The notes below the pieces were generated by a model, which had not been told where the DNA came from, searched no databases, and saw nothing but the letters and a program-made list of their open reading frames with translations. 64,000 nucleotides of DNA from positions 42,702-106,701 of the forward strand of contig JAZLGC010000056.1 in the NCBI GenBank assembly GCA_045616125.1. The letters run 5' to 3'. Source of the DNA: Treponema_I sp045616125. Lineage in GTDB: Bacteria; Spirochaetota; Spirochaetia; Treponematales; Treponemataceae. Position numbers and translations under genes: made by a program. Below are positions 1-8,986 of this stretch, one piece after another. Position 1 is the stretch's first letter. Each line of letters starts with the position of its first letter.

Positions 1-2
1 CT

Positions 3-284
3 CTTTTGCCCAATGTAGCCTATGGTGCCCGGTATCATCACGAGCATTATGATGGATCAGGGTATCCGGAGCATTTAAAGAAAGACGAAATCCCGATAGA
101 AGGACGGATTATTGCCATTGCCGATGCCTTTGATGCCATGAATTCCAACCGTGTTTACCGCACCCATTTACCCAAAGAAACAATTCTGGATGAATTGAAA
201 GCCCATAGCGGAACTCAGTTTGATCCCCGGTTGATAGAATTGTTCCTCCCCGTAGCTGAATCGATTATGGAATCCGAGGACTGA
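3..284 (+). CDS. HD-GYP domain protein, C-terminal part (cut by window edge)
   Basis: Only the last 93 codons are inside the window, and the frame is open to the left edge. The segment holds the signature end of an HD-GYP phosphohydrolase: HHEHYDGSGYP, then an I-A-D-A-F-D-A-M block and an NRVYR stretch. Known members hydrolyse cyclic di-GMP (sometimes cGAMP) in the cytoplasm, usually behind a sensor or receiver domain. That N-terminal domain lies outside the window, so the input signal cannot be named. The metal-binding and GYP residues visible here are intact, which suggests an active enzyme. The stop is TGA at 282-284. Confidence 0.85.
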   Translation, partial: LLPNVAYGARYHHEHYDGSGYPEHLKKDEIPIEGRIIAIADAFDAMNSNRVYRTHLPKETILDELKAHSGTQFDPRLIELFLPVAESIMESED

Positions 285-319
285 GCTCACCAAAAAGGTT
301 ATTTGTCAACAAAAAACTA

Positions 320-380
320 TGTCATGTTTCTGTCATATTTAAACATGACAGTGTCACATTTTAAACATGACAGTGTCATG
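320..380. promoter_or_regulatory. Palindromic direct repeats, possible regulator binding sites
   Basis: A 19-bp direct repeat (TTTAAACATGACAGTGTCA) occurs at 338-356 and 360-378, a period of 22 bp or about two helical turns. Each copy contains a TGACA/TGTCA dyad, and the second extends to CATGACAGTGTCATG. A further inverted half (TGTCATGTTT) lies at 320-329. The cluster is 120 bp upstream of the membrane-protein gene at 499. The spacing on one DNA face suggests a dimeric regulator, but none can be named. Confidence 0.4.
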
Positions 381-498
381 TCCGGCCTTTTTACTATTGA
401 CTACAGAAAAAATCCAACACTAGCATTGATTGCAGATAAAAAATGCTGCTGGTCTTGAAGTGCACTTCATTTCGTGGCGGCATCAAAGGAGTGTTCTA

Positions 499-1335
499 AT
501 GAGAACAAAAAGTGTTTTGACTGCCATCGCTTACTATCTGGTATTTGCTGTGCTGTTCGTTGCGGTTGTAGCTGGTACTGTTGTTGCAGTTATTGCGGTT
601 GAAGTCAGTCGGGATGTCAGCACTGCAGATTCTACAGAAATAATGACGACCGTTATGCTGTTTATCATGTCTGTTGCCTATGCAGTTCCCATACTTATTT
701 TCTATGCCTTCTTCAAACTGCGCAAAAAGAATGTAAAGGAGGAATGGGGGTTTAATGGTTTTTCAAAGCAGTTGGGGTTGTATGCTGCCGGTGCTGCCTT
801 TTTCCTGCAGTTTGCCTGGCTTTTCTTTATCAATAAGGGCTCTTCTTCTGCACTAATGAGAAATGAATTATCCTCTTTGCAGCTGATAGCAGTTATATTT
901 AACAGCCTGTTGGTTGCTCCGTTCTGTCATCAGACTCTGATGAACGGCATCATTTATACCCGTGCCGAAAAGGGAAATTCCCCTCTGACAGCCTGCATTA
1001 TCACTGTTGCACTACCAATAATCGTACTGCTGGCAGCAAATATTGTTATTGCTTTCCTTCCGGCACCAAGTCCTGTTTCTGTTGGCAGCCGTATTCAAGG
1101 TCTGGTATTTTCCTTTCTGTCAGAGCTGTTCTTTGTGTATCTGTTCAGTAAGTCCCGTTCTCTGTGGATCTGTATTATGGCGTCCATTGCTTCCAGCATT
1201 CCCGGTGTATGCATGCAGCTGTTCAATTACCCGTCAGACGGTGTCCGTTATACGTTCTGCGTAATTTTCGCCCTCTGTGGAGCAGCATTGCTGTATCTGT
1301 GTATCCGCCAGCTCAGAAAATCCCGTATCCATTGA
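499..1335 (+). CDS. CPBP-like polytopic membrane protein, probably not a protease
   Basis: A 278-residue protein with about eight hydrophobic segments and almost no soluble domain. The start at 499 was chosen because AAAGGAG lies 7 nt upstream; the longer frame from 430 has no ribosome site. The segment APFCHQTLMNGIIY, followed by charged residues and SPLTA, lines up with the EExxxR motif of CPBP intramembrane proteases (typically API-EELLFRG). Here both glutamates and the arginine are missing, and no conserved histidine is visible in the later helices. My reading is a catalytically dead CPBP relative, perhaps a chaperone-like or immunity-like membrane protein. The family assignment is tentative. 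Confidence 0.5.
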   Translation: MRTKSVLTAIAYYLVFAVLFVAVVAGTVVAVIAVEVSRDVSTADSTEIMTTVMLFIMSVAYAVPILIFYAFFKLRKKNVKEEWGFNGFSKQLGLYAAGAAFFLQFAWLFFINKGSSSALMRNELSSLQLIAVIFNSLLVAPFCHQTLMNGIIYTRAEKGNSPLTACIITVALPIIVLLAANIVIAFLPAPSPVSVGSRIQGLVFSFLSELFFVYLFSKSRSLWICIMASIASSIPGVCMQLFNYPSDGVRYTFCVIFALCGAALLYLCIRQLRKSRIH

Positions 1336-1384
1336 GCACACCATGACAAAAATCGGGGGAATTGGAACGAGTTGAATACCTTAA

Positions 1385-1507
1385 TTACGCAAAAAATACA
1401 TAAGTAAAGTCAGAGAGGAAAATTGTTTCAGTTACTCCATCCTGCATGACCGGAACCGCTATGATGAAATCCTTGTCATGCAGGATGGAAAGTTACATAT
1501 TGCATAA
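1385..1507 (+). pseudogene. Possible remnant of an ABC-transporter ATPase C-terminus
   Basis: The intergenic stretch 1336-1649 has no complete gene. One frame of 40 codons, bounded upstream by a stop, ends in RYDEILVMQDGKLHIA and TAA at 1505-1507. The pattern D-x-I-L-V-M-x-D-G-K resembles the end of an ABC ATPase just after the H-loop. There is no start codon with a ribosome site. It may be a decayed gene end, but a chance resemblance in a short frame is quite possible. Confidence 0.2.
1436..1489. repeat. Perfect 15-bp inverted repeat
   Basis: The arms TCCATCCTGCATGAC (1436-1450) and GTCATGCAGGATGGA (1475-1489) pair perfectly around a 24-nt loop. No T-run follows, so it is not an obvious intrinsic terminator. 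It lies 160 bp upstream of the chemoreceptor gene and overlaps the possible gene remnant at 1385-1507. It could be an operator or an RNA hairpin. Confidence 0.6.
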
Positions 1508-1649
1508 TCCTGAATCTGCCCAAAATCTTACTATTTTCTGCAATCCTTTCTTCTGATGGCGCTGATTCGGTATTTTTCTTGTGCATACAGAAAAACGAAC
1601 TAGAATGATAGAAGTAGACGTTTAAACATAAACGGCTGGAAGGATTTCT

Positions 1650-3731
1650 ATGCGTATCAATCTTAAATTCAAGCTTATTATTATGATGGTTATTCTGGTT
1701 ATTCTGGCAAATTTTGTTGTGGGTACCATTGCAATAAATACGTCCCGCTCTGCCATGGAAGATTCAATCAAGCAGACAATGACCGCCAATACTGAAAAAA
1801 CAGCATTGCAGATTCAGGATATGAATGAAAAAGAGTTTTCCATGCTCCGTGCAATTGCAGAACTTCCTTTCATAAAAGACCCTGACTATGACTTATATGA
1901 TAAAACCGTACAATTACATAACATTATTAACAGCGATTCAAGTAAATATGAGAACGTCAGTTATTACAACCTTGAAGGAAACAGTTACAGTGCTGCCGGT
2001 GTATATCACAGTTCTGCTACCAAGGACTATTACCTTGCTGCAATTAGCGGTAAGGAATTTGTCTGCGACCCATTCTACAGCGATGTAGGACAGAAAGTTC
2101 TGCAGATTTATTCCGTACCGGTACGAGGAAATGACGGAAAAATCAATGGTGTTGTGGTTGGCATTCTGTTCGGAGACCGTCTTGGAGAGGCCGTAAAGAC
2201 CATTGATGTTGGTGGTGGATTCCATCCTGTAGTAATTAATACTACCAACGGTGCGGTTATAGCCAATGTGAATGATGATTCTCTGAACGAGAATCCTGAT
2301 AGCACCGTTAATTCTCAGAGTGTTGTAGGAAAAGCCATGGCAGATGCTATTGCCAGAAACCGCGGTACCGTTACGTTCTTTGATGAGAAACTGCAGCAGA
2401 CCATGACCGCCAGTTATCAGCCGGTTGAAGGTTCCGACTGGGCTGTTTTCTGTATTGCTCCCTATGACTTTTATTATGCCAAATTGAAGAATCTTGAATC
2501 TTTCATGATGGCAGGTCTTGTTATCTGTACGCTTTTGGGTATCATTTTTGGCTATATTCTTGTTTCTATCCTTCTTAAGCCTCTTTCTTCCGTTACTAAG
2601 GCTATTCGTGATGTTGCCAGCGGTAATGCAGATTTAACCAAGCGTTTACCAAAAGCATACAACGATGAGATTGGGGATGTAGTAAATGGCTTTAACCAGT
2701 TTGTAGAAAAACTGCAGTCAATCATAAAGGATATAAAGTCATCGAATACTGGACTTGAAAGTGCCGGACAGAACCTGAATACCAGTATGGAAGAAAATTC
2801 TGCTTCCATACAGGAAATCATGTATAACATTGACTCTGTACATACTCAGATTACCCATCAGGGAAACAGCGTAAACCAGACGGCTGGAGCCGTAAATGAA
2901 ATCGCCTCAAATATTGAATCTCTGGAAAAAATGATAGATTCCCAGAGCTATGGCGTTTCACAGGCCAGCACTGCAGTTGAACAGATGATTGGAAACATTA
3001 CATCGGTTAATCATTCTATGGATATGATGACTGAATCATTTGAAAAACTGTTGAATAGTGCCAATAACGGTGCAACTCTTCAGTCTGATACAGCAACCAG
3101 TATTGAAAAAATCAAAGATCAGAGTGAAACCCTGCAGGAAGCAAACCTGGCCATTGCCGCCATTGCAGAACAGACAAACCTTCTTGCAATGAATGCCGCT
3201 ATTGAGGCAGCTCATGCAGGCGATGCCGGTAAGGGATTCTCAGTTGTAGCTGATGAAATCCGTAAACTGTCAGAAACTTCCAGCCAGCAGTCACGGACCA
3301 TCGGTGAACAGCTTACCAGTATCCGCTCAGCCATTGATGAGATGGTTACTGCTTCCCAGCAGTCAAGCGTCGCATTCCTTGAAGTAACCACCCGTATTTC
3401 TGATACCGATCAGATTGTCCGTCAGATTAAAGCTGCCATGGAAGAACAGGAAGTGGGGTCACGTCAGATTACCGATGCCCTGCATTCATTGAATGACAGC
3501 ACTGTTGAAGTAAAAACTGCCTCCCGTGAAATGTCAGAAGGCAACAAGGCTATTCTTGATGAGGTGAAAAACCTGCAGGATGCTACCGATGCAATGAAAG
3601 ACTCAATGACAAAAATGTCTGACAGTGCAAAGAAAATCAATGAGACTGGCGTAGAACTGAATGATATTTCCGAGCAGATGAAAGAAAGCATCAGCGGTAT
3701 CGGAAGCGAAATCAATCAGTTCAAGATTTGA
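1650..3731 (+). CDS. Methyl-accepting chemotaxis protein with dCache-type sensor
   Basis: A 693-residue transmembrane chemoreceptor. A first membrane helix (about 8-28) is followed by a roughly 255-residue extracytoplasmic region with the layout of a dCache sensor, a second helix (about 286-307), a HAMP domain (about 308-365) and a long coiled-coil signalling domain. The hairpin tip that contacts CheA/CheW is recognisable near residue 506 (EQTNLLAMNAAIEAAHAG), with GFSVVADEIRKL after it. There is no C-terminal CheR/CheB tether pentapeptide. The ligand cannot be deduced. The start at 1650 has AAGGA just upstream. It appears to be a single-gene unit: no che genes are adjacent, as is common for receptors in spirochaetes. 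Confidence 0.93.
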   Translation: MRINLKFKLIIMMVILVILANFVVGTIAINTSRSAMEDSIKQTMTANTEKTALQIQDMNEKEFSMLRAIAELPFIKDPDYDLYDKTVQLHNIINSDSSKYENVSYYNLEGNSYSAAGVYHSSATKDYYLAAISGKEFVCDPFYSDVGQKVLQIYSVPVRGNDGKINGVVVGILFGDRLGEAVKTIDVGGGFHPVVINTTNGAVIANVNDDSLNENPDSTVNSQSVVGKAMADAIARNRGTVTFFDEKLQQTMTASYQPVEGSDWAVFCIAPYDFYYAKLKNLESFMMAGLVICTLLGIIFGYILVSILLKPLSSVTKAIRDVASGNADLTKRLPKAYNDEIGDVVNGFNQFVEKLQSIIKDIKSSNTGLESAGQNLNTSMEENSASIQEIMYNIDSVHTQITHQGNSVNQTAGAVNEIASNIESLEKMIDSQSYGVSQASTAVEQMIGNITSVNHSMDMMTESFEKLLNSANNGATLQSDTATSIEKIKDQSETLQEANLAIAAIAEQTNLLAMNAAIEAAHAGDAGKGFSVVADEIRKLSETSSQQSRTIGEQLTSIRSAIDEMVTASQQSSVAFLEVTTRISDTDQIVRQIKAAMEEQEVGSRQITDALHSLNDSTVEVKTASREMSEGNKAILDEVKNLQDATDAMKDSMTKMSDSAKKINETGVELNDISEQMKESISGIGSEINQFKI

Positions 3732-3769
3732 TGGTTTGCAAAGCAGCCGGAACAGGATACCTGCATCCA

Positions 3770-3805
3770 TTGAGCAGTAAGTTCAAAATCGGTATACTTG
3801 CGGCA
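3770..3805 (+). promoter_or_regulatory. Promoter of purL placed for a leaderless mRNA
   Basis: TTGAGC at 3770-3775 and TATACT at 3793-3798 are separated by exactly 17 bp. The ATG of purL begins 7 nt after the -10 box, where transcription would be expected to start. No Shine-Dalgarno sequence lies between promoter and ATG. The transcript would therefore be leaderless, or nearly so. Confidence 0.65.
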
Positions 3806-6800
3806 TGTACCGCATCTATACCGAACGTAAACCTGGGTTCGAAAATGAAGCCCGCCGCATTCAGGGCGAAATTGCTCATTTTCTTGGTGTTTCAAGCGTA
3901 ACTGGTGTACGCTATTTGAATCGTTACGATATTGAAAATGCCAGCGACGAAGCTTGCAAAGAAGCTGCAGTCCGCATTTTCTCCGAGCCGCAGAGCGATG
4001 TGTGCTTCTTTGAACACTTTCCGCTTGCAGAAAACGACACGGTCATCATCTGGGAATACCTTCCCGGCCAGTACGACCAGCGCTCAGACAGCGCCGAACA
4101 GTGTCTTTCACTGCTGCTCAGTTCTTTGGGCGAAACCGGTGCCAAACCAACCGTTCGTTGTGCAAAACTGGTAGTTCTTACCGGCAGCGTAACTCCTTCT
4201 GATGTAGAAAAAATCCAGAAATATCTGATTAACCCGGTAGACAGCCGTCTGGCTAAACCGGAAATTCCTGCAACCTTAAAAATGGATATTACCCAGCCCG
4301 GTGATATCCCGGTATATGACGGCTTCATCGGTCTTGATGCTGCCGGTCTTTCTGACCTTCGCGAAAAAATGGGTCTTGCCATGGATAATGCAGACATCGC
4401 ATTCATGCAGGACTACTTTAAAAAAGAAGGCCGCAATCCTACTGAAACTGAAATCCGTGTTCTTGATACCTACTGGTCAGACCACTGCCGCCATACCACC
4501 TTCAACACCGTACTTGAAGATATCAGTGTTGATGATGGCGACATGACTGCTCCCATTACCGCATCTCTGGATGAATACAAAGCCATCCGCGATGAACTGT
4601 ATGCCGGACGCAACAAGCCACTGACCCTTATGGACATGGCCTGTATCGGTGCCAAATACCTGAAGAAACACGGCAAACTTGACGACATCGAACTTTCTGA
4701 AGAAATCAACGCCTGTTCCATCTACATTGATGTTGATGTTGCAGACTTTGCAGAAGCCGGCAATAAATCCAACAACCGTACCGAAAAATGGCTCTTGCAG
4801 TTCAAGAACGAAACCCATAACCACCCGACCGAAATCGAACCATTCGGTGGTGCTGCTACCTGTATCGGTGGTGCCATCCGTGACCCCCTTTCCGGCCGTG
4901 CCTGGGTTTATCAGTCACTGCGTGTAACCGGTGCTTCTGATCCTACCGTTCCACTGTCAGCAACCCGCGAAGGTAAACTGCCACAGAAAAAACTGACTAC
5001 CGAAGCTGCTCAGGGCTTCTCTTCATACGGTAACCAGATTGGTCTTACCACCGGTCAGGTTGCAGAAATGTACCACCCTGGTTTTGAAGCAAAACGCATG
5101 GAACTGGGTGCCGTAATTGCCGCTGTTCCTGCTGAATGTGTAAAACGTGAAGTTCCGGATGCCGGTGATGTGGTCATTCTGGTTGGTGGCGGTACCGGCC
5201 GTGACGGCATCGGTGGTGCAACTGGTTCTTCAAAAGCACATAACGTTAAATCAGTTACCACTGCCGCTGCAGAAGTTCAGAAAGGTAATGCCGTAGAAGA
5301 ACGCAAAATCCAGCGTCTGTTCCGTAACCGCGATGTTTCCAACATGATCCGCCGCTGTAACGACTTCGGTGCCGGTGGTGTATCGGTAGCCGTAGGTGAA
5401 CTGGCTCCCGGCCTGCTCATTAACCTGGATAACGTTCCTAAAAAATACGAAGGTCTTAACGGTACTGAACTGGCTATTTCTGAAAGCCAGGAACGCATGG
5501 CCATTGTTGTTCGTGCAAAAGACGGTCCGGCTCTTATTGCCGCAGCCGCTGCAGAAAACCTGAATGCCGTTCAGATTGCTACCGTAACGGACACCAACCG
5601 CCTGGTTATGACCTGGCGCGGTAAAACCATCGTAGATATTGACCGTGGATTCCTTGATACTGCCGGTGCAAGCCGCAGTGCAAAATCTCACATTACTTCT
5701 CCGGTAAAAGCAGAATCTCCACTGTGTGCACCTCTGGCTTCCGTTCAGAATGTACTGAACGAAGACTGCGGCTGTGCCAGCAATACCGCTACCCCTGAAC
5801 AGAAAGGTGCCAAACTGCAGAAAGCATGGCTTACCAACATGCAGGATCTGGCCGTATGTTCACAGCGCGGCTTAGGCGAACGGTTTGACGGTTCCATCGG
5901 TGCTGCCACCGTTATGTTCCCTTATGGCGGTAAATACCAGAGCACCCCGGAAAGCGGCTGTGCTGCAAAAATTCCGGTTATTTTCCCTGCAGAAACCAAC
6001 ACTGCATCCCTTATGACCTTTGGATATGATCCACGGGTTGCCAGCTGGTCTCCATACCACGGTGCACAGACTGCAGTACTGTACTCACTGGCCCGTATTT
6101 CTGCCCTGGGTGGTCGTCCTGCTGACTGCCGCCTGACATTCCAGGAATACTTTGAACGCACCAGTTCTGCAGAAGCCTGGGGTAAACCAACGGCTGCCCT
6201 GTTGGGTGCCCTTTCTGCCCAGAAAGCCATGGGAACTGCTGCCATCGGCGGTAAAGACTCCATGTCTGGTACCTTTGGTGATATCCACGTTCCACCGACA
6301 CTGGTTTCTTTTGCCGTAACTACCAACGATGCCCGTCATATGGTTTCCGGTTCCTTCAAAAACGCCGGCAATACCGTATACTACATCCCCTGTTCCTATA
6401 ACGAAGACCTTACTCCGGACTTTGACGCCTTTACCAAAGCCAGTGATGCATTGTACAGCCTGACTCAGAAAGACGCCGTGGCTGCCGTATACCCGGTAGG
6501 TGCCGGTGGTATTGCAGAAGCCGTAACTAAAATGGCATTCGGTAACAGAATCGGTTTTGTCTTTGATGCCGACAGCTACGCAAAAATCCGCGAAGCACAG
6601 GGCGTACAGGGCAAAGTGCTGCTTGATGCAGGCAAAACCTGTACCAGCTGGCTTTTATTCAGCCCCTTCTACGGTTCACTCATTGCAGAAGTTTCTGCAG
6701 AAAACAAGGCTGCATTTGAATCTGCCTTTGCCGGTGTAGAAAATAAACCCTTTGTTCTGGGTACTACCACTGCTGAACGCACCATCGCCGTTAAGAAAGC

Positions 6801-7836
6801 CGTTATCGATCTGGCAGAAGCTGAAAAACTGTGGGAACAGCCACTTTCAGAAGTATTCCCGCCAATCGTAAAAGGCAGCGATGATGCCGCAAAAGCAGCC
6901 GCTCTTCCTGAATGGGCAACCAGAACCCACGAATCTCTGGAAGCAGCCCGTGCAGGATCCCTGAGCTCGTCGAAGGGTCCAACCATTCTTAACAAGTCTG
7001 CTGCAAAACCAAAAGTTGTTATCCCTGTATTCCCTGGTACCAACTGCGAATTTGATATGGGCCGTGCCTTCAGTCTGGCCGGTGCAGCACCGGAAATCGT
7101 CGTATTCCGCAACAATACTCCGGCAGCTCTTGCAGAAAGCCTGAAAGAACTGCAGACCAAACTGAGCACTGCACAGATTCTGGCTCTGGCTGGTGGTTTC
7201 TCTGCCGGTGATGAACCTGACGGTTCTGCCAAGTTCATTGCCAACGTACTGCGTGAAAACCGCATTACTGATGAAGTAATGGCCCTGCTGGACAACCGCA
7301 AAGGTCTGGTTCTGGGTATCTGTAACGGTTTCCAGGCTCTGATTAAGACCGGTCTTGTTCCTTACGGAAAGATCATTACCACCCCAACTGAAGATATGCC
7401 GACCCTGACGTACAACAATATCAGCCGTCATATCAGCCGTGTAGTACGTACCCGCATGGTAAGTGCCACAAGCCCCTGGGCTCTGGATCCAACCGTTCTG
7501 AATGCTGACACCCACCTGATTCCGATTTCTCACGGTGAAGGCCGTGTTATCATTTCAGAAGCCATGGCCAAAGATCTGTTTGCCAAAGGCCAGATCTTTA
7601 CCCAGTACGTTGACGAAAACGGCGTACCGGTAATGACCGAACCAGACAACCCCAACGGCTCACTGTATGCCATTGAAGGTATGACCAGCCCAGACGGCCG
7701 CGTACTTGGTAAAATGGGACACAATGAACGTACTCTGGGACCAAACACCGACGGTTCTTCAGATGAGCTGATTAAGAACATGAGCGGTAACCGCTGCCAG
7801 AACGTATTTGCAGCCGGCGTCCGCTATTTCGGCTAA
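3805..7836 (+). CDS. purL: Phosphoribosylformylglycinamidine synthase, single-chain type
   Basis: This cytoplasmic enzyme makes FGAM from FGAR, glutamine and ATP in de novo purine synthesis. At 1343 residues it is the large form that fuses the PurS-like, synthetase and glutaminase parts, unlike the split PurS/PurL/PurQ complex. In order it has a PurS-like N-terminus (1-160), two AIRS-type ATP-binding halves, and a class I glutamine amidotransferase domain from about 1065 (PGTNCEFDMG). The nucleophile is Cys1173 in LGICNGFQ, and the His/Glu pair is in SHGEGR near 1243. A short palindromic repeat is inserted in frame in the linker just before the glutaminase domain. No other pur gene is adjacent. 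The start lacks a ribosome site but sits at the predicted transcription start. Confidence 0.96.
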   Translation: MYRIYTERKPGFENEARRIQGEIAHFLGVSSVTGVRYLNRYDIENASDEACKEAAVRIFSEPQSDVCFFEHFPLAENDTVIIWEYLPGQYDQRSDSAEQCLSLLLSSLGETGAKPTVRCAKLVVLTGSVTPSDVEKIQKYLINPVDSRLAKPEIPATLKMDITQPGDIPVYDGFIGLDAAGLSDLREKMGLAMDNADIAFMQDYFKKEGRNPTETEIRVLDTYWSDHCRHTTFNTVLEDISVDDGDMTAPITASLDEYKAIRDELYAGRNKPLTLMDMACIGAKYLKKHGKLDDIELSEEINACSIYIDVDVADFAEAGNKSNNRTEKWLLQFKNETHNHPTEIEPFGGAATCIGGAIRDPLSGRAWVYQSLRVTGASDPTVPLSATREGKLPQKKLTTEAAQGFSSYGNQIGLTTGQVAEMYHPGFEAKRMELGAVIAAVPAECVKREVPDAGDVVILVGGGTGRDGIGGATGSSKAHNVKSVTTAAAEVQKGNAVEERKIQRLFRNRDVSNMIRRCNDFGAGGVSVAVGELAPGLLINLDNVPKKYEGLNGTELAISESQERMAIVVRAKDGPALIAAAAAENLNAVQIATVTDTNRLVMTWRGKTIVDIDRGFLDTAGASRSAKSHITSPVKAESPLCAPLASVQNVLNEDCGCASNTATPEQKGAKLQKAWLTNMQDLAVCSQRGLGERFDGSIGAATVMFPYGGKYQSTPESGCAAKIPVIFPAETNTASLMTFGYDPRVASWSPYHGAQTAVLYSLARISALGGRPADCRLTFQEYFERTSSAEAWGKPTAALLGALSAQKAMGTAAIGGKDSMSGTFGDIHVPPTLVSFAVTTNDARHMVSGSFKNAGNTVYYIPCSYNEDLTPDFDAFTKASDALYSLTQKDAVAAVYPVGAGGIAEAVTKMAFGNRIGFVFDADSYAKIREAQGVQGKVLLDAGKTCTSWLLFSPFYGSLIAEVSAENKAAFESAFAGVENKPFVLGTTTAERTIAVKKAVIDLAEAEKLWEQPLSEVFPPIVKGSDDAAKAAALPEWATRTHESLEAARAGSLSSSKGPTILNKSAAKPKVVIPVFPGTNCEFDMGRAFSLAGAAPEIVVFRNNTPAALAESLKELQTKLSTAQILALAGGFSAGDEPDGSAKFIANVLRENRITDEVMALLDNRKGLVLGICNGFQALIKTGLVPYGKIITTPTEDMPTLTYNNISRHISRVVRTRMVSATSPWALDPTVLNADTHLIPISHGEGRVIISEAMAKDLFAKGQIFTQYVDENGVPVMTEPDNPNGSLYAIEGMTSPDGRVLGKMGHNERTLGPNTDGSSDELIKNMSGNRCQNVFAAGVRYFG
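6955..6980 (+). repeat. Short palindromic repeat inserted in frame in purL
   Basis: The motif GGATCC followed by CTGAGCTCGTCGAAGGGTCC belongs to the same short repeat seen between genes at 33650-33680 and in leuS at 35495-35530; the shared core is CCTGAG-N3/4-TCGAAGG. In purL it adds about nine residues (around 1051-1059, containing SLSSSKG) to the linker between the synthetase and glutaminase domains. The reading frame is kept. Confidence 0.6.
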
Positions 7837-7847
7837 TATTCTGTTAT

Positions 7848-7898
7848 ACCCGTATGAAAAACTGCAGCGATGCAGTATCCTTCGTACGGGTTTATTTT
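7848..7898 (+). terminator. Intrinsic terminator after purL
   Basis: The outer arms ACCCGTATGAA (7848-7858) and TTCGTACGGGT (7881-7891) pair with one G-U wobble. Inside is a second hairpin, ACTGCA-GCGA-TGCAGT (7861-7876), with a GNRA tetraloop. TTATTTTT follows. Confidence 0.8.
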
Positions 7899-7938
7899 TC
7901 CATAAGTATTCTCTGATGGCCAGTTGGAAAGATTTGAT

Positions 7939-7977
7939 GAAAATATTGCCAGACACTGACTGACTGGCAGTATTTTC
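7939..7977. terminator. Second hairpin between purL and the next lipoprotein gene
   Basis: GAAAATATTGCCAG (7939-7952) pairs with CTGGCAGTATTTTC (7964-7977) with one wobble. A/T tracts on both sides give a bidirectional-terminator shape. Confidence 0.55.
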
Positions 7978-8041
7978 ATTATGTATTGTTCAGATTTGTC
8001 CATCAGGGGATAGTATCAACTATTAATCTAAGGATATGTTT

Positions 8042-8986
8042 ATGAAAAAAACTTTGATTGCCGCTGCTGCTATCCTTGCTTCAGCACTTCTTTTTATTTC
8101 CTGCGGAGCAAAAACTCCCACCGAATGGACAACTGATTACAATGCTGCCATTGAAGCCGCAAAAGCTGCAGACGGTTACGTACTTCTGTATGTAAGCGGC
8201 AACGACTCAGACGGACTTTGTGTACGCCTGATGAACGATGTTCTGTCTCAGCCCACATTCCTCAAAGCAGCAAAAGGATTTACCCCGGTAAATCTTGAAG
8301 TAGTAACCGATGAAAGTGCTGATGAAGAACGGCAGAATGAAATTCTTGAAATCGGTGCCCGCCTTGGACTTCAGTATTATCCATCAATCATCTGTCTTAC
8401 TCCTGATGAAAGAATTTTTGCAGATATTTTCTTTGATCCGGACTCTGGAACACTGGAGTCAATGACTGCAGATATGAAAGCTGCTGCTGAAACAGGAAAA
8501 AAAGTAACAAAACTGATGAAGCAGATTGAAAAAGCTTCAGGTGTAAAAAAAGCAGAACTGATTCATGAACTGTTGTCAAACGTTCCTGAAGAATACTTCA
8601 ACCTGTATATTGATTATGCAATGGAAATGCCGGAACTGGATCCTGAAAACAAAACAGGCGTTGTAGGAACCTATAAAATGCTTTTTGCCTACAATGAAGC
8701 AATAGGATATCTTTTCAGCGGCGACATTGAATCTGCCGTTGCCATTTACGATACTCTGGCAGAAGATGCTTTCCTTACAGCAGATGATAAACAGCAGTGC
8801 TATTTCTATGCTGCATCTTTGTGGTATTATGTAGAAGATTGGGAACATTGTTTTGAGTATCTGCAGAAATCGGTTGATGCTGCTCCAGATTCAGAGAATG
8901 CCGACCGTATTGCAGACCAGCTGAAAATGCTTCAGATTAACTACGAAATGTCCCTGGAAATGGCTCAAGAAGGAGAAATGTACTAA
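8042..8986 (+). CDS. Lipoprotein with thioredoxin-like N-terminus and TPR-like C-terminus
   Basis: A 314-residue predicted lipoprotein. The signal peptide ends in LLFISC, with the lipidated cysteine at residue 21. The start at 8042 was preferred over the ATG at 8036 because AAGGA lies 7 nt upstream and it leaves a clean MKK signal peptide. Residues 30-170 read like a thioredoxin fold of the DUF255 type (a vLLYVSGNDSDGLC stretch, then a PSI strand) but lack a CxxC pair, so redox activity is doubtful. The C-terminal half contains helical repeats resembling TPRs. The stop codon overlaps the start of the first CorC-type gene by one base, indicating translational coupling, so it may serve the same envelope process as those two membrane proteins. 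Confidence 0.7.
   Translation: MKKTLIAAAAILASALLFISCGAKTPTEWTTDYNAAIEAAKAADGYVLLYVSGNDSDGLCVRLMNDVLSQPTFLKAAKGFTPVNLEVVTDESADEERQNEILEIGARLGLQYYPSIICLTPDERIFADIFFDPDSGTLESMTADMKAAAETGKKVTKLMKQIEKASGVKKAELIHELLSNVPEEYFNLYIDYAMEMPELDPENKTGVVGTYKMLFAYNEAIGYLFSGDIESAVAIYDTLAEDAFLTADDKQQCYFYAASLWYYVEDWEHCFEYLQKSVDAAPDSENADRIADQLKMLQINYEMSLEMAQEGEMY

Noticed and set aside
6669..7533. Long minus-strand ORFs within purL
   Set aside because: Antisense shadows of a confidently identified gene, with no family motifs.
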